A stretch of 64,000 nucleotides of DNA, taken from Sphagnum magellanicum (lineage: Eukaryota > Streptophyta > Sphagnopsida > Sphagnales > Sphagnaceae). The translations under genes and the position numbers were made by a program. This document shows, one piece after another, positions 32,772 through 45,010 of the stretch. Below the pieces are notes generated by a model. It ran no database searches and was not told the origin of the DNA. It was given only the letters and a program-made list of their open reading frames with translations. The stretch spans positions 1,426,001 through 1,490,000 of the forward strand of contig CM038915.1 in the NCBI GenBank assembly GCA_021904315.1, in the 5' to 3' direction. Within the stretch, counting starts at the first letter, position 1, and every line of letters starts with the position of its first letter.

Positions 32772-33050
32772 ACTAGTGTGGCCTGTGCCATTGGCCCAAG
32801 TGTTACCACGTCCTCAACTGCTTTTTCCTTCCAAAACCTGGTTTTTTGGAATTCATTTGAGTTTTCAGCGGCAGAAATCACTTAAAAATCAATATCTCCC
32901 ACATTCTGAATCCAATTCTTACCAAAAAAATTTCATTAAATCCTGCTCATCAAGATCTTTCCAACAACAGCAAAGACACATTCCAATTGCTCCAAAATTT
33001 TCAGCTATGATTTAATTTAATTTTCAATGAAGAAATCATTCAATATTCAA
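32772..33050 (+). repeat. Dispersed repeat B, copy 2
   Basis: Same orientation relative of 8021-8340, with the same sharp start ACTAGTGTGGCCTGTGCC and the same order of internal landmarks. It is shorter by about 40 bp through deletions. Confidence 0.6.
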
Positions 33051-34513
33051 TAACTTTTGCACCGCAAGTCCAAATGTCATGGAACCAAGCCCATGCACCC
33101 CTCCTTGTCGAAAGCCTTCAAACAACACCAAGAACACAATCTGAAGCATCCTGGTTTGGTGGATCTCATAACTACAAAACAAAACAAACTACCTTCATAG
33201 ATAGATTTTGTTGGTTTTGGAGTGCTTCACCTTGACTTTGTAAAACATTGGTCTACATGATGGCAGCATGAAATTGTCTTGAAATTTATCATGTTGTAAT
33301 TTTGAATCATGTGGGGCTTCGAAGTTTGATGTTACAAATGTGTGACAAAATGGTAACAACTAGGCCAAGACTTACACATCTAAAAAATACATATGGATAA
33401 AAACTCAAAGAAAAGTTTGGAAGATTAAAAAACAAGTTTATTCGAAAAGGCTCTTTTTTCATTCACAATTTTATTTTTCTTTGATTTTTTAAATTCAACA
33501 TTTCTTAGATAAATTTAATATACTACTGTACTACACAAAGATGGCATCAAAGTCACAATGCTGAAACCATTTAGTTTAGGGGCTCAATGTTTATCCCACT
33601 ACATTTCAATTTACAATATTTATTGATTTGCAAAACAGTTGAACATGTGAAGAAGCTTTCCTATTTAATTGTGAACTGTTACAAAATATTGCCTTTCCCC
33701 AAGAAACTGTCACTCCTAATATTCACATTCCTAGTATGGTCAATGTAATTATGTAAAATTAAATGCAAATAAGGTGTTGAATATTTGTATACTTGGCAAT
33801 AATGATACAAATGTTACAACACAATTTTTTATATATAATTTAGTGACCAAAAAAACTGATGTTACACATTTGAAACACTTCACTGCAAGCAAGAACTGTA
33901 ATGCAAGCTTCATTTTTTCCCCCTAAAGAGAAAATCACTATATTATCACTCATTATCATTTTACCCTTAAACCTTCATGGTATATTCAACACTAAAATGC
34001 CTTCAAAGAATCAAAACATACATTTATCTTAAGCTATCAACAAACAACATACCCTCCCAACACCGAATTTCACATCTTGGATAAGTATACACATGAAATG
34101 TTTATGTTGGTGGTAGGACTAGGCAAAATAATATACCTTTAACATTGGGTATCTCAAGGCAATAACTAATAATCAAATGGGTAAATAATATTCATATGCC
34201 AACAAGGTACGGGAAGTGTGCGGATTTTGAAACTTTTGCCATGCACAAAAATTTTATATATGAAATACTCAATTTTTCTCAGAGTTTGATATAATTGTGT
34301 ACAAAAAGATGGATAGATGTTGGTAAAATAACATACCACACAAGCGTAGTTTACAAGGTTGAAACCCTAAAAGTTTATCTATATAAGACACCTTAATCAT
34401 CCCCTGAGAGAATTTTTTACTCTAATTGACAATCAGGTCACAAATTACAACTCATAACTGTCAACCCCCCATTTCATTAGCAACCCACTAGTTAGCCTTG
34501 TAGTTAGCCATGT
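33051..34513. other. AT-rich gene-free stretch
   Basis: No gene or clear element is seen. Confidence 0.35.
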
Positions 34514-34700
34514 AGTACATGGGCAGCTTCAACACATGTCCATCAAATAATTAATTAATTATAGTCAAAAATAGAATATTTACAATGTTTCTTTAATTTT
34601 CTACACAAAATATTGGTATTTGAAGAAAAGTTGAAAATTGAAAATTTTCTGAAAATAATATAATTAGTGTCAAGGTACTGTGGTAACTCAAAAAAATATT
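34514..34700 (+). repeat. Dispersed repeat D, copy 1
   Basis: AGTACA.GGGCAGCTTCAACA, ATGTCC and AATAATTAATTAATTAT are shared with 44696-44890 in the same orientation. Both then continue with a weaker match through TTTTCTGAAAATAATATAATTAG. Confidence 0.55.
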
Positions 34701-34979
34701 ATTTTATTTTGTACCCAACAAAAAACCCACAAAAATAACATCAAGATAATAAAACCACCCATAAGTTAGTTTAATAATATTTATTAATCTAAACATAAAT
34801 AATATTAATAAATTAATTTTGATTTTGTCCCACAATCTGAACAGTAGTAAGGTGGAGGAGCATCATGCTTAATAGGTAGGTAGGTTGTTAACAATAGGTC
34901 ACTAGTTATCTAGTACCCTATGAATGGTAGCTACCCAGTAGGTATGTAGGTACCTATTTGAGTTGGCCTTTCGTATTCT

Positions 34980-35133
34980 TTGTGCACCACAGGATCCCAA
35001 GACTGAGGCGGGAATGACGGCATCTCGAATTGCGTGGTTCCCACACGGGTGGCGGGAAAAGGGACCTCGTTTGGGCCGCACTTCAAGGAAGCACGTCCTT
35101 GCAAAGCAAGATTCGTCTACCAATTGGGCGACC
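34980..35133 (-). mobile_element. Possible tRNA-headed SINE fragment
   Basis: A GC-rich island in AT-rich DNA. On the minus strand it opens GGTCGCCCAATTGGTAGACG and continues with CTTGCTTTGCAAGGACGTGC, which resembles a tRNA D-arm/A-box followed by an anticodon arm like that of tRNA-Ala. A B-box-like AATTCGAGATGCC appears only about 100 bases later, too far for a simple tRNA. It could be a rearranged SINE head or a plain GC-rich remnant. Confidence 0.25.
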
Positions 35134-35254
35134 AAATTTTTACTCTAAATTTTTTACTCTAATTTCTACTTACGGGATAGGGGGAAAAAAACACTTTTTG
35201 GCACTTTCAGATTTTCTTACTTTTCTTCAGTGTGGTACCATTCAGGGTTTCTTT

Positions 35255-35440
35255 TGTTCAATTTTGTGATGTAGCCAAACTGGACATCACCCACAAGAAG
35301 ATTTAGCCAAATTTGGCTATAGACCAGATATGAAAGTAAAAAAAATTAAGAATCCTTCTACAATTTGGATATCTGCTGGAACCTGTTTTAGAATTCTCAG
35401 ATTTTCAAATCTGGTGAATCACAAAAATCCTTTGTATGTA
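35255..35440 (+). repeat. Dispersed repeat E, copy 1
   Basis: Landmarks TTTTGTGA.GTAGCCAA, ATTTAGCCAAATTTGG, AGATATGAAAGT, and a weaker TCT.CT.GAACCT..T...A block recur at 40365-40540 in the same order and orientation. No coding potential is seen. Confidence 0.55.
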
Positions 35441-37010
35441 TTGAAATCATGTTTTGGTCATATCCCTAAGATCGAAAAAATGCAAAAATTCACACCAAAA
35501 AACAAATTACCACTACCAATGTGGTGCAAATTAACAAATCAAAAAGAGTGACAATTTTGATGTTGTGTGAAGCCCTTAGGAGTGGGTTTCACCTACTTCA
35601 GGCCCACACTTGGATCCACCTCACTGGGTCCAAAGCCCACCCGCCCTTGGGCTTTACCCTAAACAAAATGCCCCCACTCCCACCCCGGGGAAATTAAGCA
35701 AAACTTCCCGCACCAGCCTAGAGTGGGAAATTGATTTGGGGGAAGTCTCCCAAATCACACTGCAATTTTTAGCTCAAGTTCTAATGAATGTAAAGATTTT
35801 AGATAGGATAAGTTGGTCATTTGGCATTGGCAAAATTAAAGCAACCCAGATAATTTGTATAAAAATTAGTTGCACAAAAGAAATACATTATTTGTGTGTG
35901 CTCATCATGCTTTTGGTGAACACAACAATATTAGATTAAACTAAGGAAATTCAATATATTGAATTTTTTTTATGATCAGCTTGTGAATTCTAGAAAACAT
36001 GAATTCCCAAGTTTTTTTAAGTGTGTTTATTTTACCCCTACTTTAATTTATTTATGGATCAAGTTTGCATGGTGAAGATGATGATCAATTCATGAGTCCA
36101 CCACACTTGTATGGGAAAATCCAACAATGAGGTTTCGTGCCAAGAAGGCAAAACCCAGATATGGCTGCTGCTTTTGGTACAGGAAGGGTCTCTATGTGGA
36201 CCAGGGTACACCCAAATTTCTTGACTCATCTGGTGGGACTACTACAAAGAAATTAGCTAGTGCATTGCTTGCTTGCTAAATCAGGCATAAATATGTATTA
36301 TTTTGGTCCATATCTGCCTAATAGTGGGAGAAAAGGGTTTATTTTTGGTCCAAATGTACTAATATGTGGTCCCACATTTAAAGAGTAAGCAAAACTTGAC
36401 ATTCCTTTTTCATTTTATTTGGCCATACACCATAGAAGGTGAGTTGAAAACACATTATTTTGTACTTAAGCCTAGTATTAGGATTTTCAAGGAATTGAAA
36501 TAGTATGTACATATATATTGATCTTGAAATGAAGTCCCGTGGGGCTGGATTTGCACTGTATAATAATTTAAAATGCCAGTGGAACCTTGTATAATTATAC
36601 TTACTTGACAGTCAAAATTCTGGAATGTTCAAATTGAGCCTGCCAGACTCAATTTTTCATAATAATAAAACATTTTGGCAACATCTGCCAATTATTATTA
36701 ACCCATAATATATTGTTGGCGACCAAACAATCCCACTCTATCCACTGGATTTGAGTACCAAACCACATCCAACATTTCCAGTGCACGGCCACATACTGAG
36801 TGCATCTGGAGATGGTCTAACAGATTTGTAAAAGCCTAGTCAAGTTTTGTTGCAGTGCATTTGGAGGTCATGTTTCAATGGGCAATTTTATCTCCACCAA
36901 GAGCTGAGCATTTTGGAAAGCAAAACTCCAGTTCTTATGGAAGGTGCAGGTATTTCACCTTGGTGCCAAAATTGTGCACATTTGACTCTTTTTACTCGAG
37001 CTTCCAAGAT
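35441..37010. other. Gene-free stretch with a short GC-rich island and a lone MITE terminus
   Basis: A GC-rich block at about 35580-35720 contains AAGCCC and GGGCTTT motifs in both orientations but no gene. Near 36795-36825 the sequence, read inverted, is TTAGACCATCTCCAG, TGCACTCAGTATGTGGCC. This matches the left end of the element at 17797 and marks a third, minus-oriented member whose other end I could not place. Confidence 0.4.
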
Positions 37011-37135
37011 ATTCCAGTAAAAGCCCATTGTCGAGGGTTTTACCCTACACACAAAATTTGTCCGAACCTATGAAATCTAATAAGTTATTCCAGTAAAGCC
37101 CACTGCCGAAGGCTTTAACCCTACACATAGCGAAT
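37010..37135 (+). repeat. Tandem duplication, period about 76 bp
   Basis: ATTCCAGTAAA.GCCCA, TG.CGA.GG.TTTA and CCCTACACA occur at 37010 and again at 37086. Confidence 0.7.
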
Positions 37136-37910
37136 TACCAAATGGATGGATGGTATGCTGATGGCTGTTGGTTCACTCTGGCCCACATAGATGACTCTGG
37201 CCCATGTAGAATGGTGTGTGTGTGAAATGGGTAATGTTTAGTCCAATGTAAAGGAGTATTGCAAAAATCATTTGTAATTAGTTGACACATTGCACGCCCA
37301 CATGCTGCTGCTGCACATGCAACAAGTAGGGAACAGTTGAATCAGGATACTAAAACCTGACTCCTTGTCAATCATGGAAGGAAGGTCTTTCAGTTGCAGA
37401 CTCTTATGTAATGTACACCGTACTTTGTCAATGTTGTTCGACCTTAAATAATTTTAAAGAGCCCGGCGTCTAAAGAAAATAAACCCATTATCAATGGCAA
37501 TGTTGTGAATGAGGTAAACATATTTAATTCCAAGAACTGTGCTAAAAGCATGAAATCGGGGACCCAAAAAACATGCATTTGTTATGTCAGCTTGTTAGCA
37601 TGCAATCAAACATATCCATATGGTTTTGGGGGTCAAACATAGACCACCAAAATTTGCAAACAATTGTATATTTATTAATGCTTTGACAAAAGGTTTTCCA
37701 GAACCATGGAATGAGATTCCCTTCACCTTAGTAATCCTAGTGTCAAGCATGACAATACGATATGGAGAGAGAGAGAGCAAGTCTTAGTATTCCCAATGTC
37801 AAGCTTGACACTACAGAGAGAACAGGTTTCAGCCAATACTCTATTCACACACTTCAAAAAATACAGCAGAAAGTATTGAGGAAGGAAACACAATGCACAT
37901 TCCAGTTGGA

Positions 37911-37938
<28 letters not shown>
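37911..37938. repeat. (GT)n microsatellite
   Basis: Fourteen GT dinucleotides in a row. Confidence 0.95.
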
Positions 37939-37941
<3 letters not shown>

Positions 37942-37984
37942 GGGAACTTTTTTTGTGTTTGTTTTAATGGATGTGTCAACAGGT

Positions 37985-38530
37985 TTAGGAGTTGTCAATA
38001 ACTTTGGTTCCTCATTGTGCCCCCGCATTTGGCATGCTCCGATAGTTGCATGTCAAAAAGAATTTCAGTTTGAAGGTTACAAGGATAATTTTAAACCTAA
38101 TTTCTTTTTTTCAAAAATATATCTTCCCATGATCAAGGTCCCACAACTCATAGAGTTGTTTTAAAAATATGAATGATATCAATCTGGTCAGTTTTAAACA
38201 AGAGTAAAGAAGGCAAAACCCCTAGGCAGAAAAATCCAAGTTATGGAGTCGTCAACAACTTTGGTTCCCCCATTGTGCCCATAATTGTCATACTCCTATG
38301 GTTTGCATGTCAAAAAGAAGTTTTGTGTCAAAAAGAATTTCAGTTTGAAAGTTGCAGGGGTGACATCCAGGTTATATAATACTTTACTTATTTCCTAAAA
38401 CTTCCTTCCCATGTCAAGCTCCTGTTGTGCAAATCAGCTCCTCGAGTTGTTTTAGCATACACATGATATCACTGTCAGGTCATTTTTAACGATGCATAAA
38501 GAAGACAAAACTCCTAGATAGAATAATCCA
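37985..38530 (+). repeat. Tandem duplication, period about 260 bp
   Basis: The unit starts GGAGT.GTCAA.AACTTTGG and continues CATTGTGCCC, GCATGTCAAAAAGAA, TTTCAGTTTGAA and CTTCCCATG, then GAGTTGTTTTA and GATATCA. It ends in AGAA.GCAAAAC.CCTAG. It is present at about 37985-38245 and 38246-38530. Identity is about 75-80 percent. Confidence 0.65.
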
Positions 38531-40059
38531 ACTTCCCTCCCCCATTTAGCATCATATTTTAAGAGGAAGATTGTATTTTGAGACAAAAACCCTCTCAAAC
38601 TAGGAATGGTCATCCTTTAAAGAGTTTAAAGGAAGTATCCATCCCATTTGATTTTTCCTAAATAGGTATGTGTTTGTTGCTTAGGTTAGATGCCCAAATA
38701 TGTTGCAAATTTGCATACAAATATTCAAATTAGACGGTTGGATCATCATAGCAAAGCCTCCAATGATTTTGCCACCCAAGTTTAGTTCATAAGAAAAATT
38801 GTATATAATTAGCCAATCGAGTGGGTCCCAACCAAACCCGCTCAAATTTTTTTTTAAGTGATAAAAAGTCGAGAGAAAGAGAGAGAGTGATCATGCTTCT
38901 GACTATAGGGAACAATGACAAGCCTGTTAGGCTTGCTCAGCTTTTGTTGTGAAGCTCCAACTGTAGCAAACACACTATTAATACAAACATAGTTGCTAAT
39001 CTCAAACATCAACATTAAAATTAGCCCACAAGAGTTCCCTCCAGACAATCCCGTCAACTGATAATACGGGAAGCTCACTTTAGCGCCCCCTCACCCCAAC
39101 AAGAGTACGATACTAAAGAAAGCTATTTCCTTTCAAAATATCCCCTCCACCCCATTCATGAATTTAGTCCCGCTAATCCAATGTAGACAATTGTGTGATC
39201 AAAACCTGGTTTTCTGTTTTTTTTTTTAAAACAGACTTATAACATGGGTTTACACTACACTTTGTTTCGGTGCCTATTTGACTTTCTGAATAAGAGAGAC
39301 GATGATGATGCACATGAAGTGACTGGCAAGAAGAACATCACAAATCCATGTGTTTAACAAAGGAAGTACTCTAGCCAGATTTTCTCAACTGATGATAATA
39401 ACACACAAACAGAGAGTTGACATTATAGAACATCTCATTTCGTGGAAAGACTGAAGCCATATTTGTAAGTGCCACAGCCTCTTGTTCTTGTCTGGCTTCT
39501 TCCTACTTCCTCGTTCAATACCCAATTGCTATTATGAGGAAAAGTCGAAACAGATCCACTCCCAGCTAAAGTGACCCCCCAAAAGTCACTTTTCATTTCA
39601 AATTGCTAGACTTGTGAGATCTTGGATTTTAAGTTCTCAAAATCTCATTTAAGATCGTAACTATAGATCAATGGGAATGCACACAAGACCATTACCTTTT
39701 TTTTAATAATTTAAAGATGCTATAAGCCTCATCCTCAACAACAAGGGGTGTGTCACACTATGGCCTCGCCATTTACATTAAAAAGTATCTTAAGGCAAAA
39801 GAAGAATTATGGAAACTCAAATATTTCACCATGCAAAAGTATAATCTTCAAAAAAAACCTCTAAAAGAAACCAAAAGCCTTCAAAATATTATAACTCTAT
39901 AACTAATCTCAAGTTTCAACACAAGCCAAAATATCATCTTTCAAAAATCCTCTTATAAAAGTAAACCTATTACCTAGGGTCCAAAATCCATTAAGCTACT
40001 ACTACACTCTATAATGAATCTAAACACAACAAATTGGCCACTAATATGCAGCTGGCTCA
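38531..40059. other. Gene-free stretch
   Basis: No gene is supported. A short GA run lies near 38872-38887. The minus-strand open frame at 38854-39078 has no recognised family. Confidence 0.35.
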
Positions 40060-40350
40060 TCACATAATGGCTCTCCCCATTATGGAAAGTTCAAACTTCA
40101 ATTCAGCAATAGTTAAATGAGGAAATATTCTATTATGTTCCCCAAAAATGAACTCACATCTCACATAGTAACAACTTACAACAGGTGAACATTCGAAAAA
40201 AATGTGAGACCAAATGACAAAGTACACAGTTGGGTAGTGTCTCCCTTCTTTTGTGATGGTTCTCTTGTGATGCCTGGCACCATTGCTGGATGTCATAATC
40301 CACCCCGCTCCCCGCTCCCAGCCGAAATGCAGGCACAACTTCCAACGCTT
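40060..40350 (-). mobile_element. LINE-like fragment with reverse-transcriptase zinc-binding domain
   Basis: On the minus strand, in two frames, the text reads NHHKRRETLPNCVLCHL and then SHIFFECSPVVSCYYV. This fits the zf-RVT pattern found at the C terminus of plant L1-type reverse transcriptases (C-x2-C ... H-x-F-F-x-C). At least one frame change separates the two Cys pairs. No reverse-transcriptase core is seen nearby, so this is a short dead piece. Confidence 0.4.
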
Positions 40351-40364
40351 TTCTTTACAAAAAT

Positions 40365-40540
40365 TTCAAGGATTTTGTGAGGTAGCCAAGGTGATGATCA
40401 TCCAAAAAATAATTTAGCCAAATTTGGTTACATACTAGATATGAAAGTTTTCTTTAAAAAAACAATCATTCTATATTCTTGGCTGTCTACTAGAACTTAT
40501 CATAAAACTTTGGTGATTTGGATTTTCATTTTTCTAAAAT
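40365..40540 (+). repeat. Dispersed repeat E, copy 2
   Basis: Same-orientation relative of 35255-35440; landmarks are given there. Confidence 0.55.
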
Positions 40541-41318
40541 CTGCCAATTTTGAACCTTTCTTTTCCATGAAAAATCATTTCTATAGGTTGAAACCAAAAT
40601 GTTGAATATGTGCAAATATTCAAATATGAACTTGGATAGTTGTCGAATATGGATGTAAACATATCTTGAAATTGTGTCGTTTTCAATTTCCCACATGATG
40701 GGTATTTGGTGGATGTTCTTTCAACCAACAACTGACAACTACATATATTTGGATGTTAACTAGCTTGCATAATTTTTAATTATTCATATCCGTATGTTAT
40801 GGCTAATTGGGGTTTGAATATGAATGTTCATGTTATTTATATATGGTAGACGAAATTACAATTGTTGTATATGCATATGCAAAGTATATTTGTAGAATTA
40901 GGGTTTAAGGGGGCTTGATATGAAGCACCTCGTTAGGGTTTTGGGTTTTTGGTAGTTTAAGTGTCTTTTTGTCTCTTTCATCTTTCTAAGTTGTTTTTTT
41001 CTTTGTCACAAGGATGACATTTTTGTTTCAACAAAATGTGAGTAACAAACACGTTTGCAACTATCTCTTGAACACTAAGTACATTGCACTTTGCTTAGTT
41101 CCTTAAGGTTTTTGGTTATCTTTCTTGATTGGATTGTTCTGGTTATGGGAACTTGAATATTGCACAAGTTATGGCTTCATGCATAAATTTCGACTTCTTG
41201 CACAAATTTTGGCGTCAAAAGGTTCTAGGTTTGAGCAAATTTCACTTACTTTTGCATTTGCACATTTACAAGTTTGGTATTTGCATTACTTTTTATCTTC
41301 TGCATGTAGTTCATGGTG

Positions 41319-41560
41319 TTTTTCACATTCTGGAATCTATATTCTTACTAATGTTGTTGAACATGTCTTTCACACTCTAAAGTTTGGATTCTTGCTAATG
41401 TTATTGAGTGTGTCTTTCACACTCTAAAGTCTAGATTCTTGCTAATGTTGTTGAACATGTCTTTCGCACTTTCAAGTTTGGATTCTTGTTGATGTTGATG
41501 AAGGTATTTTTCGCACTCTAAAGCCTCAATTCTTGATGATGTTGTTGAACATATCTTGAT
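41319..41560 (+). repeat. Minisatellite, unit 47 bp, five units
   Basis: The unit TCTTTCACACTCTAAAG followed by GGATTCTTGCTAATGTTGTTGA.C is repeated about five times at 47-bp spacing. Units two and three are the most alike. Because 47 is not a multiple of three, reading frames change from unit to unit, which argues against coding. Confidence 0.8.
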
Positions 41561-41929
41561 GTTGAAAGTGTACATGTACCCATTGTGACTAACTTTGTTT
41601 CTATTGATGTTGAAGTTATGTAGCTTGCAAATATATAAGCTCAAGTTGTAACTTGGAAGCCACATAGCCAGAACTCTATTTGTTGGGGTTTTTTTGTTAT
41701 CAATGACAACTTACATGTGGATCTTGTGAATCCACAAATGTTGTGGTGTATAATCTACAAAATGGAACAAACAGATGGTAATTTTTTGTTCCAAACATCT
41801 ACCCTAGGGAAAGGTTTAATTAAATATAACAAAACTAATGGGATCACACCGACGATAACTCAAGTTGACTTTGCACATCCTAGGTTGGTTGTTTAAAAAA
41901 AAGTACAATTTAGAATTAAAAAAGTTATT

Positions 41930-43851
41930 GTGGAAACAAGATATCATAATCAAAAGCCAAGCAAAAAAAGGTGTGGGCTTTCTAGGTGTGTAATCACTGT
42001 GTTTTTTGGTGCAACCAATCTCATAAGAAAATTGATGAAACATAATAATAGTTTTTTGAAATTTTGGTTCTATACATTTACAAAAGGTACATGGCTCTTT
42101 GAAGTTGTGAAAATGTTTAACTACAAAGGTTAATATTATGAAAATATCCTCATGTGATTTTTCCTTCTCACTTTAATTCAATTGAAGAAGTTTTACCTGG
42201 AATGGTCCAAAAGATAATGAACCTACATGTGTTTCCTAATTTCAAATTTGCAGCAATTATGATTATTAGTTTTGATTTCTATATGTTTAGAGGCAATGTA
42301 GATACTTTTTTTTTGGTTATTAACAATTTAAGTGATTTTTGGACTCATGTGGATGTATAGTTGGATTGTTTGAAATGCTTGATACCACTCAAGTTTCCAT
42401 GGTTGGGTAGTTGAAATCTTTGCTTGGAAAGTATGATTTGATGCATCATGTGATCACCTTCATGAAAGATGAAGGTAGCAACTTAACATCAATGGTAGCG
42501 GCATTACATGAATTTGTTGACGATTGTCAACCTCTAAAACTTCAAAAGGTTTATGAAGGTATGTGTTTTGGTCACATTATGTTGAAGGTATGCCAATATG
42601 CTACAAATGATGAGAAGGTGACTAATGATTTGAAACATGTTAGTGTGAAGGCTACCTAAGGTAAAATTTAAAAGATGATCACATGGACAAAAAAATTAAG
42701 TAAAAGGGGCAAGAATGGGAAAAGGCATGTGTGGAAAATGGCTTGCGATCTTGCAAATTCCAAACACCAATGAAAACAAGACTTGCAAGTAAAGTGATTA
42801 TGTTTGAAAAAACATTAGAGTTCAAGAATGCCATCATTTTGTGTTATGGGTAGTAGTGGACAATGGCATTACAATAGAAGGTTCCTAAGGCTAAAATGTG
42901 GGCAATTGCAAAGGCATACCCATGTTTTGAATCATGCTGTCACTACTTGTGTGATGAACCAATTTCAAATCATTAGCTCCTATCTCATGCTTTGATGCAA
43001 CATGTATTAACTTGACACGGTTATGGAAGTTAAGATGGGATGGGTTGTTGATGTGGGTGATGTTCTTGACCCATTTGATTTTGAAGTGTTCCTCTTTCAA
43101 AAAAATATGAAGGTTCAAATCATTAAGGTGATCAAACCTTCTTTTTGTTTCTTGATAGCTTATGATCTGCATCAAGTCCACAACATGTTTGCCCTTATGC
43201 TTGATCCTCGTTTCAAATTTTTGTGGGCTTTGGAAAATTATGTGGGATGGGGGAATGTTATTTATCTTGCTATTAAGTATGATGCAAAAGTAGTAATTCA
43301 TCTACTGATGATCATTTTTTATGTATTGAACCTTACTATTCAAGCATTTATAGCCCAAGTTGATGGATCATATGTTGGAGCTATTGTTGTTGAAAGAGAA
43401 AACAATAACATCTTTGGTGTCAATGTTTCTATTAAGGAATCTTCCTATGTTTTTGTTGTAGGGGAACTGTCTTTATTCAAAAGGTTGTTTATAGTTCTAG
43501 CTACATGTGTTGATCCCCTTACTTGGTGGTGCATTCATAAAACTCAATTCCCCAATGTTGGTTTCCTTGCTAAACAAATCCTTGGAATTCTAGGATCACA
43601 AATTGAAACTGAATGTGTATTCAATCTTGTTAATGTGTTGATAGCTCTCCAACACTGCTAGTTACAAGTGGAAAACTTAGATCATATCATCATTGTTATG
43701 AGGAATTGGCCAAATGATCCACAAATGAATTGTACATGACATAAAGATATGAAGGATTTTATGACAACTCAAACTTCATTAGCTGAAAACAATTCTGAAC
43801 TAAGTGAAAAAGCAATTTTTTTTGAACAATTAGAGTTGGATGGTGATTAGG
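41930..43851 (+). mobile_element. hAT transposase remnant (DUF659-type)
   Basis: Fragments in the order of a plant hAT transposase are present. A mid-part at 42154-42360 includes ISFDFYMFRGNVDTF. A block at 42411-42659 includes KYDLMHHVITFMKDEGSNLTS and YEGMCFGHIMLKVCQYATND. A large piece at 43023-43661 includes HNMFALMLDPRFKFLWALEN and THCVDPLTWWCIH-like text followed by GSQIETECVFNLV. After one stop comes LQVENLDHI and NWPNDPQ, the hAT C-terminal dimerisation region, and the frame ends EQLELDGD at 43851. At least four stops or frame changes make it inactive. The BED finger is not clearly seen, and no TIR was located. The family could once have mobilised the CAGTG-type MITEs here, but I cannot show this. 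Confidence 0.82.
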
Positions 43852-44054
43852 TTTTACATAATAAGATCTAGGATCTCTTTCTTACCGTATTATCTTTTCT
43901 TTTCTTTTTTCTAAACGCTTGTTTAAAATTTTAATCATTATGAATTTATAGGTTACTGTTAGAGCTCACCATGACAGGGATGGTGTCTTGATTGTGTTTT
44001 GTGGGGTTGGGGTGTTTATCTGTTTTCATGGAGTGTATGTGAGGTGTGGTTGGG

Positions 44055-44115
44055 GCTGGCAACTTGTGTTGCATTGGGCAAAATCCTATAAAGGACTAGT
44101 GTTCAACTCCCCCAC
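44055..44115 (+). mobile_element. SINE-like tRNA head, weak
   Basis: TGGCAACTTGTGTTGC resembles an A box, and TGTTCAACTCCC at 44100-44111 resembles a B box. The spacing of about 44 bases is normal for a Pol III promoter. No tail or target duplication was found. Confidence 0.3.
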
Positions 44116-44695
44116 AAGTTATTAGTGTGTTCAAATTTGTGTGATTGCAAACAAAATTTCAAACATCAAAAATTTATGTGTATCCATCGTACATGCCCTT
44201 TTTGTTAGTTTGATTTTGACAACTAGCAAATTCATATCCAGTCAAGGAAGAAAGATGAATATGAATTCATATATGTCTTGACACAACTATGTGAAATTTT
44301 TTTTGATGCATGTCCTTATGTTAATTTTTTATAAAAAAACATGTTTTATTGGTATCCTGCAATAAGCCTCAAAACTTGATATCCGGACAATATTGGTTGA
44401 AACCGTATTCTTGAGGTCTAAATTTGGCGAAAAAATGCTGGCCACAATTTAACAATTTAACAAAAGGAGATTATTAAAGGTCAATGGTCGTAATGTGGGT
44501 CAGATATTGGGCATTAGTCAGGTCATTTTATAACACAGAATTGCACTGGACAGATTCTGGATGCAGAAATCAGTCCAGCTTAGTATCTGTGTATGTATGC
44601 TCCTATATGTCAGGGGAGACAACTAGTGAGATTCTATCAAGGGGGTTATTCTGACAATTTACGGATTATTTACCAGTTTCAATACCACGTACCAT

Positions 44696-44890
44696 AGTAC
44701 AAGGGCAGCTTCAACATATGTCCGTTGAATAATTAATTAATTATTTTTAAGATCCCATCTTGAAAATATATAATATTCTGAAATATTCCAAAAGATCCTT
44801 CATTTTCCTTCACAAAAATTTGTTCTCTAAGAAAGTAATTTACGAAAATTTCAGCATTTCTAAAAAAATATAATTTGTGACAAAGCCACC
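44696..44890 (+). repeat. Dispersed repeat D, copy 2
   Basis: Same-orientation relative of 34514-34700. Confidence 0.55.
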
Positions 44891-45010
44891 AAGGTATTTC
44901 AGTATATACTTTCCTGATACCAGCCAAAAATCAGTCTTGGAGCCAATACTAGGACTCAGCTGGTATGAAAGTTTTAGAAAGGACTCAATACTTGGACCAT
45001 GTGGTATGGT
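44891..45010 (+). repeat. Uninterrupted relative of hAT-type MITE 2
   Basis: GTATATAC...GATACCAGCCAAAAATCAG, TTGGAGCCAATAC, GGTATGAAAGTTT and AAAGGACTCAATAC follow the right half of MITE 2 (from about 18130). The stretch has no insert where MITE 2 carries the Tourist-like element. The ends of this copy could not be placed. Confidence 0.5.

Noticed and set aside
37762-38028. Frames with poly-Cys/Val or His/Thr runs
   Set aside because: They are translations of the (GT)n microsatellite.
41125-41427. Plus-strand 100-residue hydrophobic frame
   Set aside because: Much of it is read through the 47-bp minisatellite, whose unit is not a multiple of three, and there is no family match.
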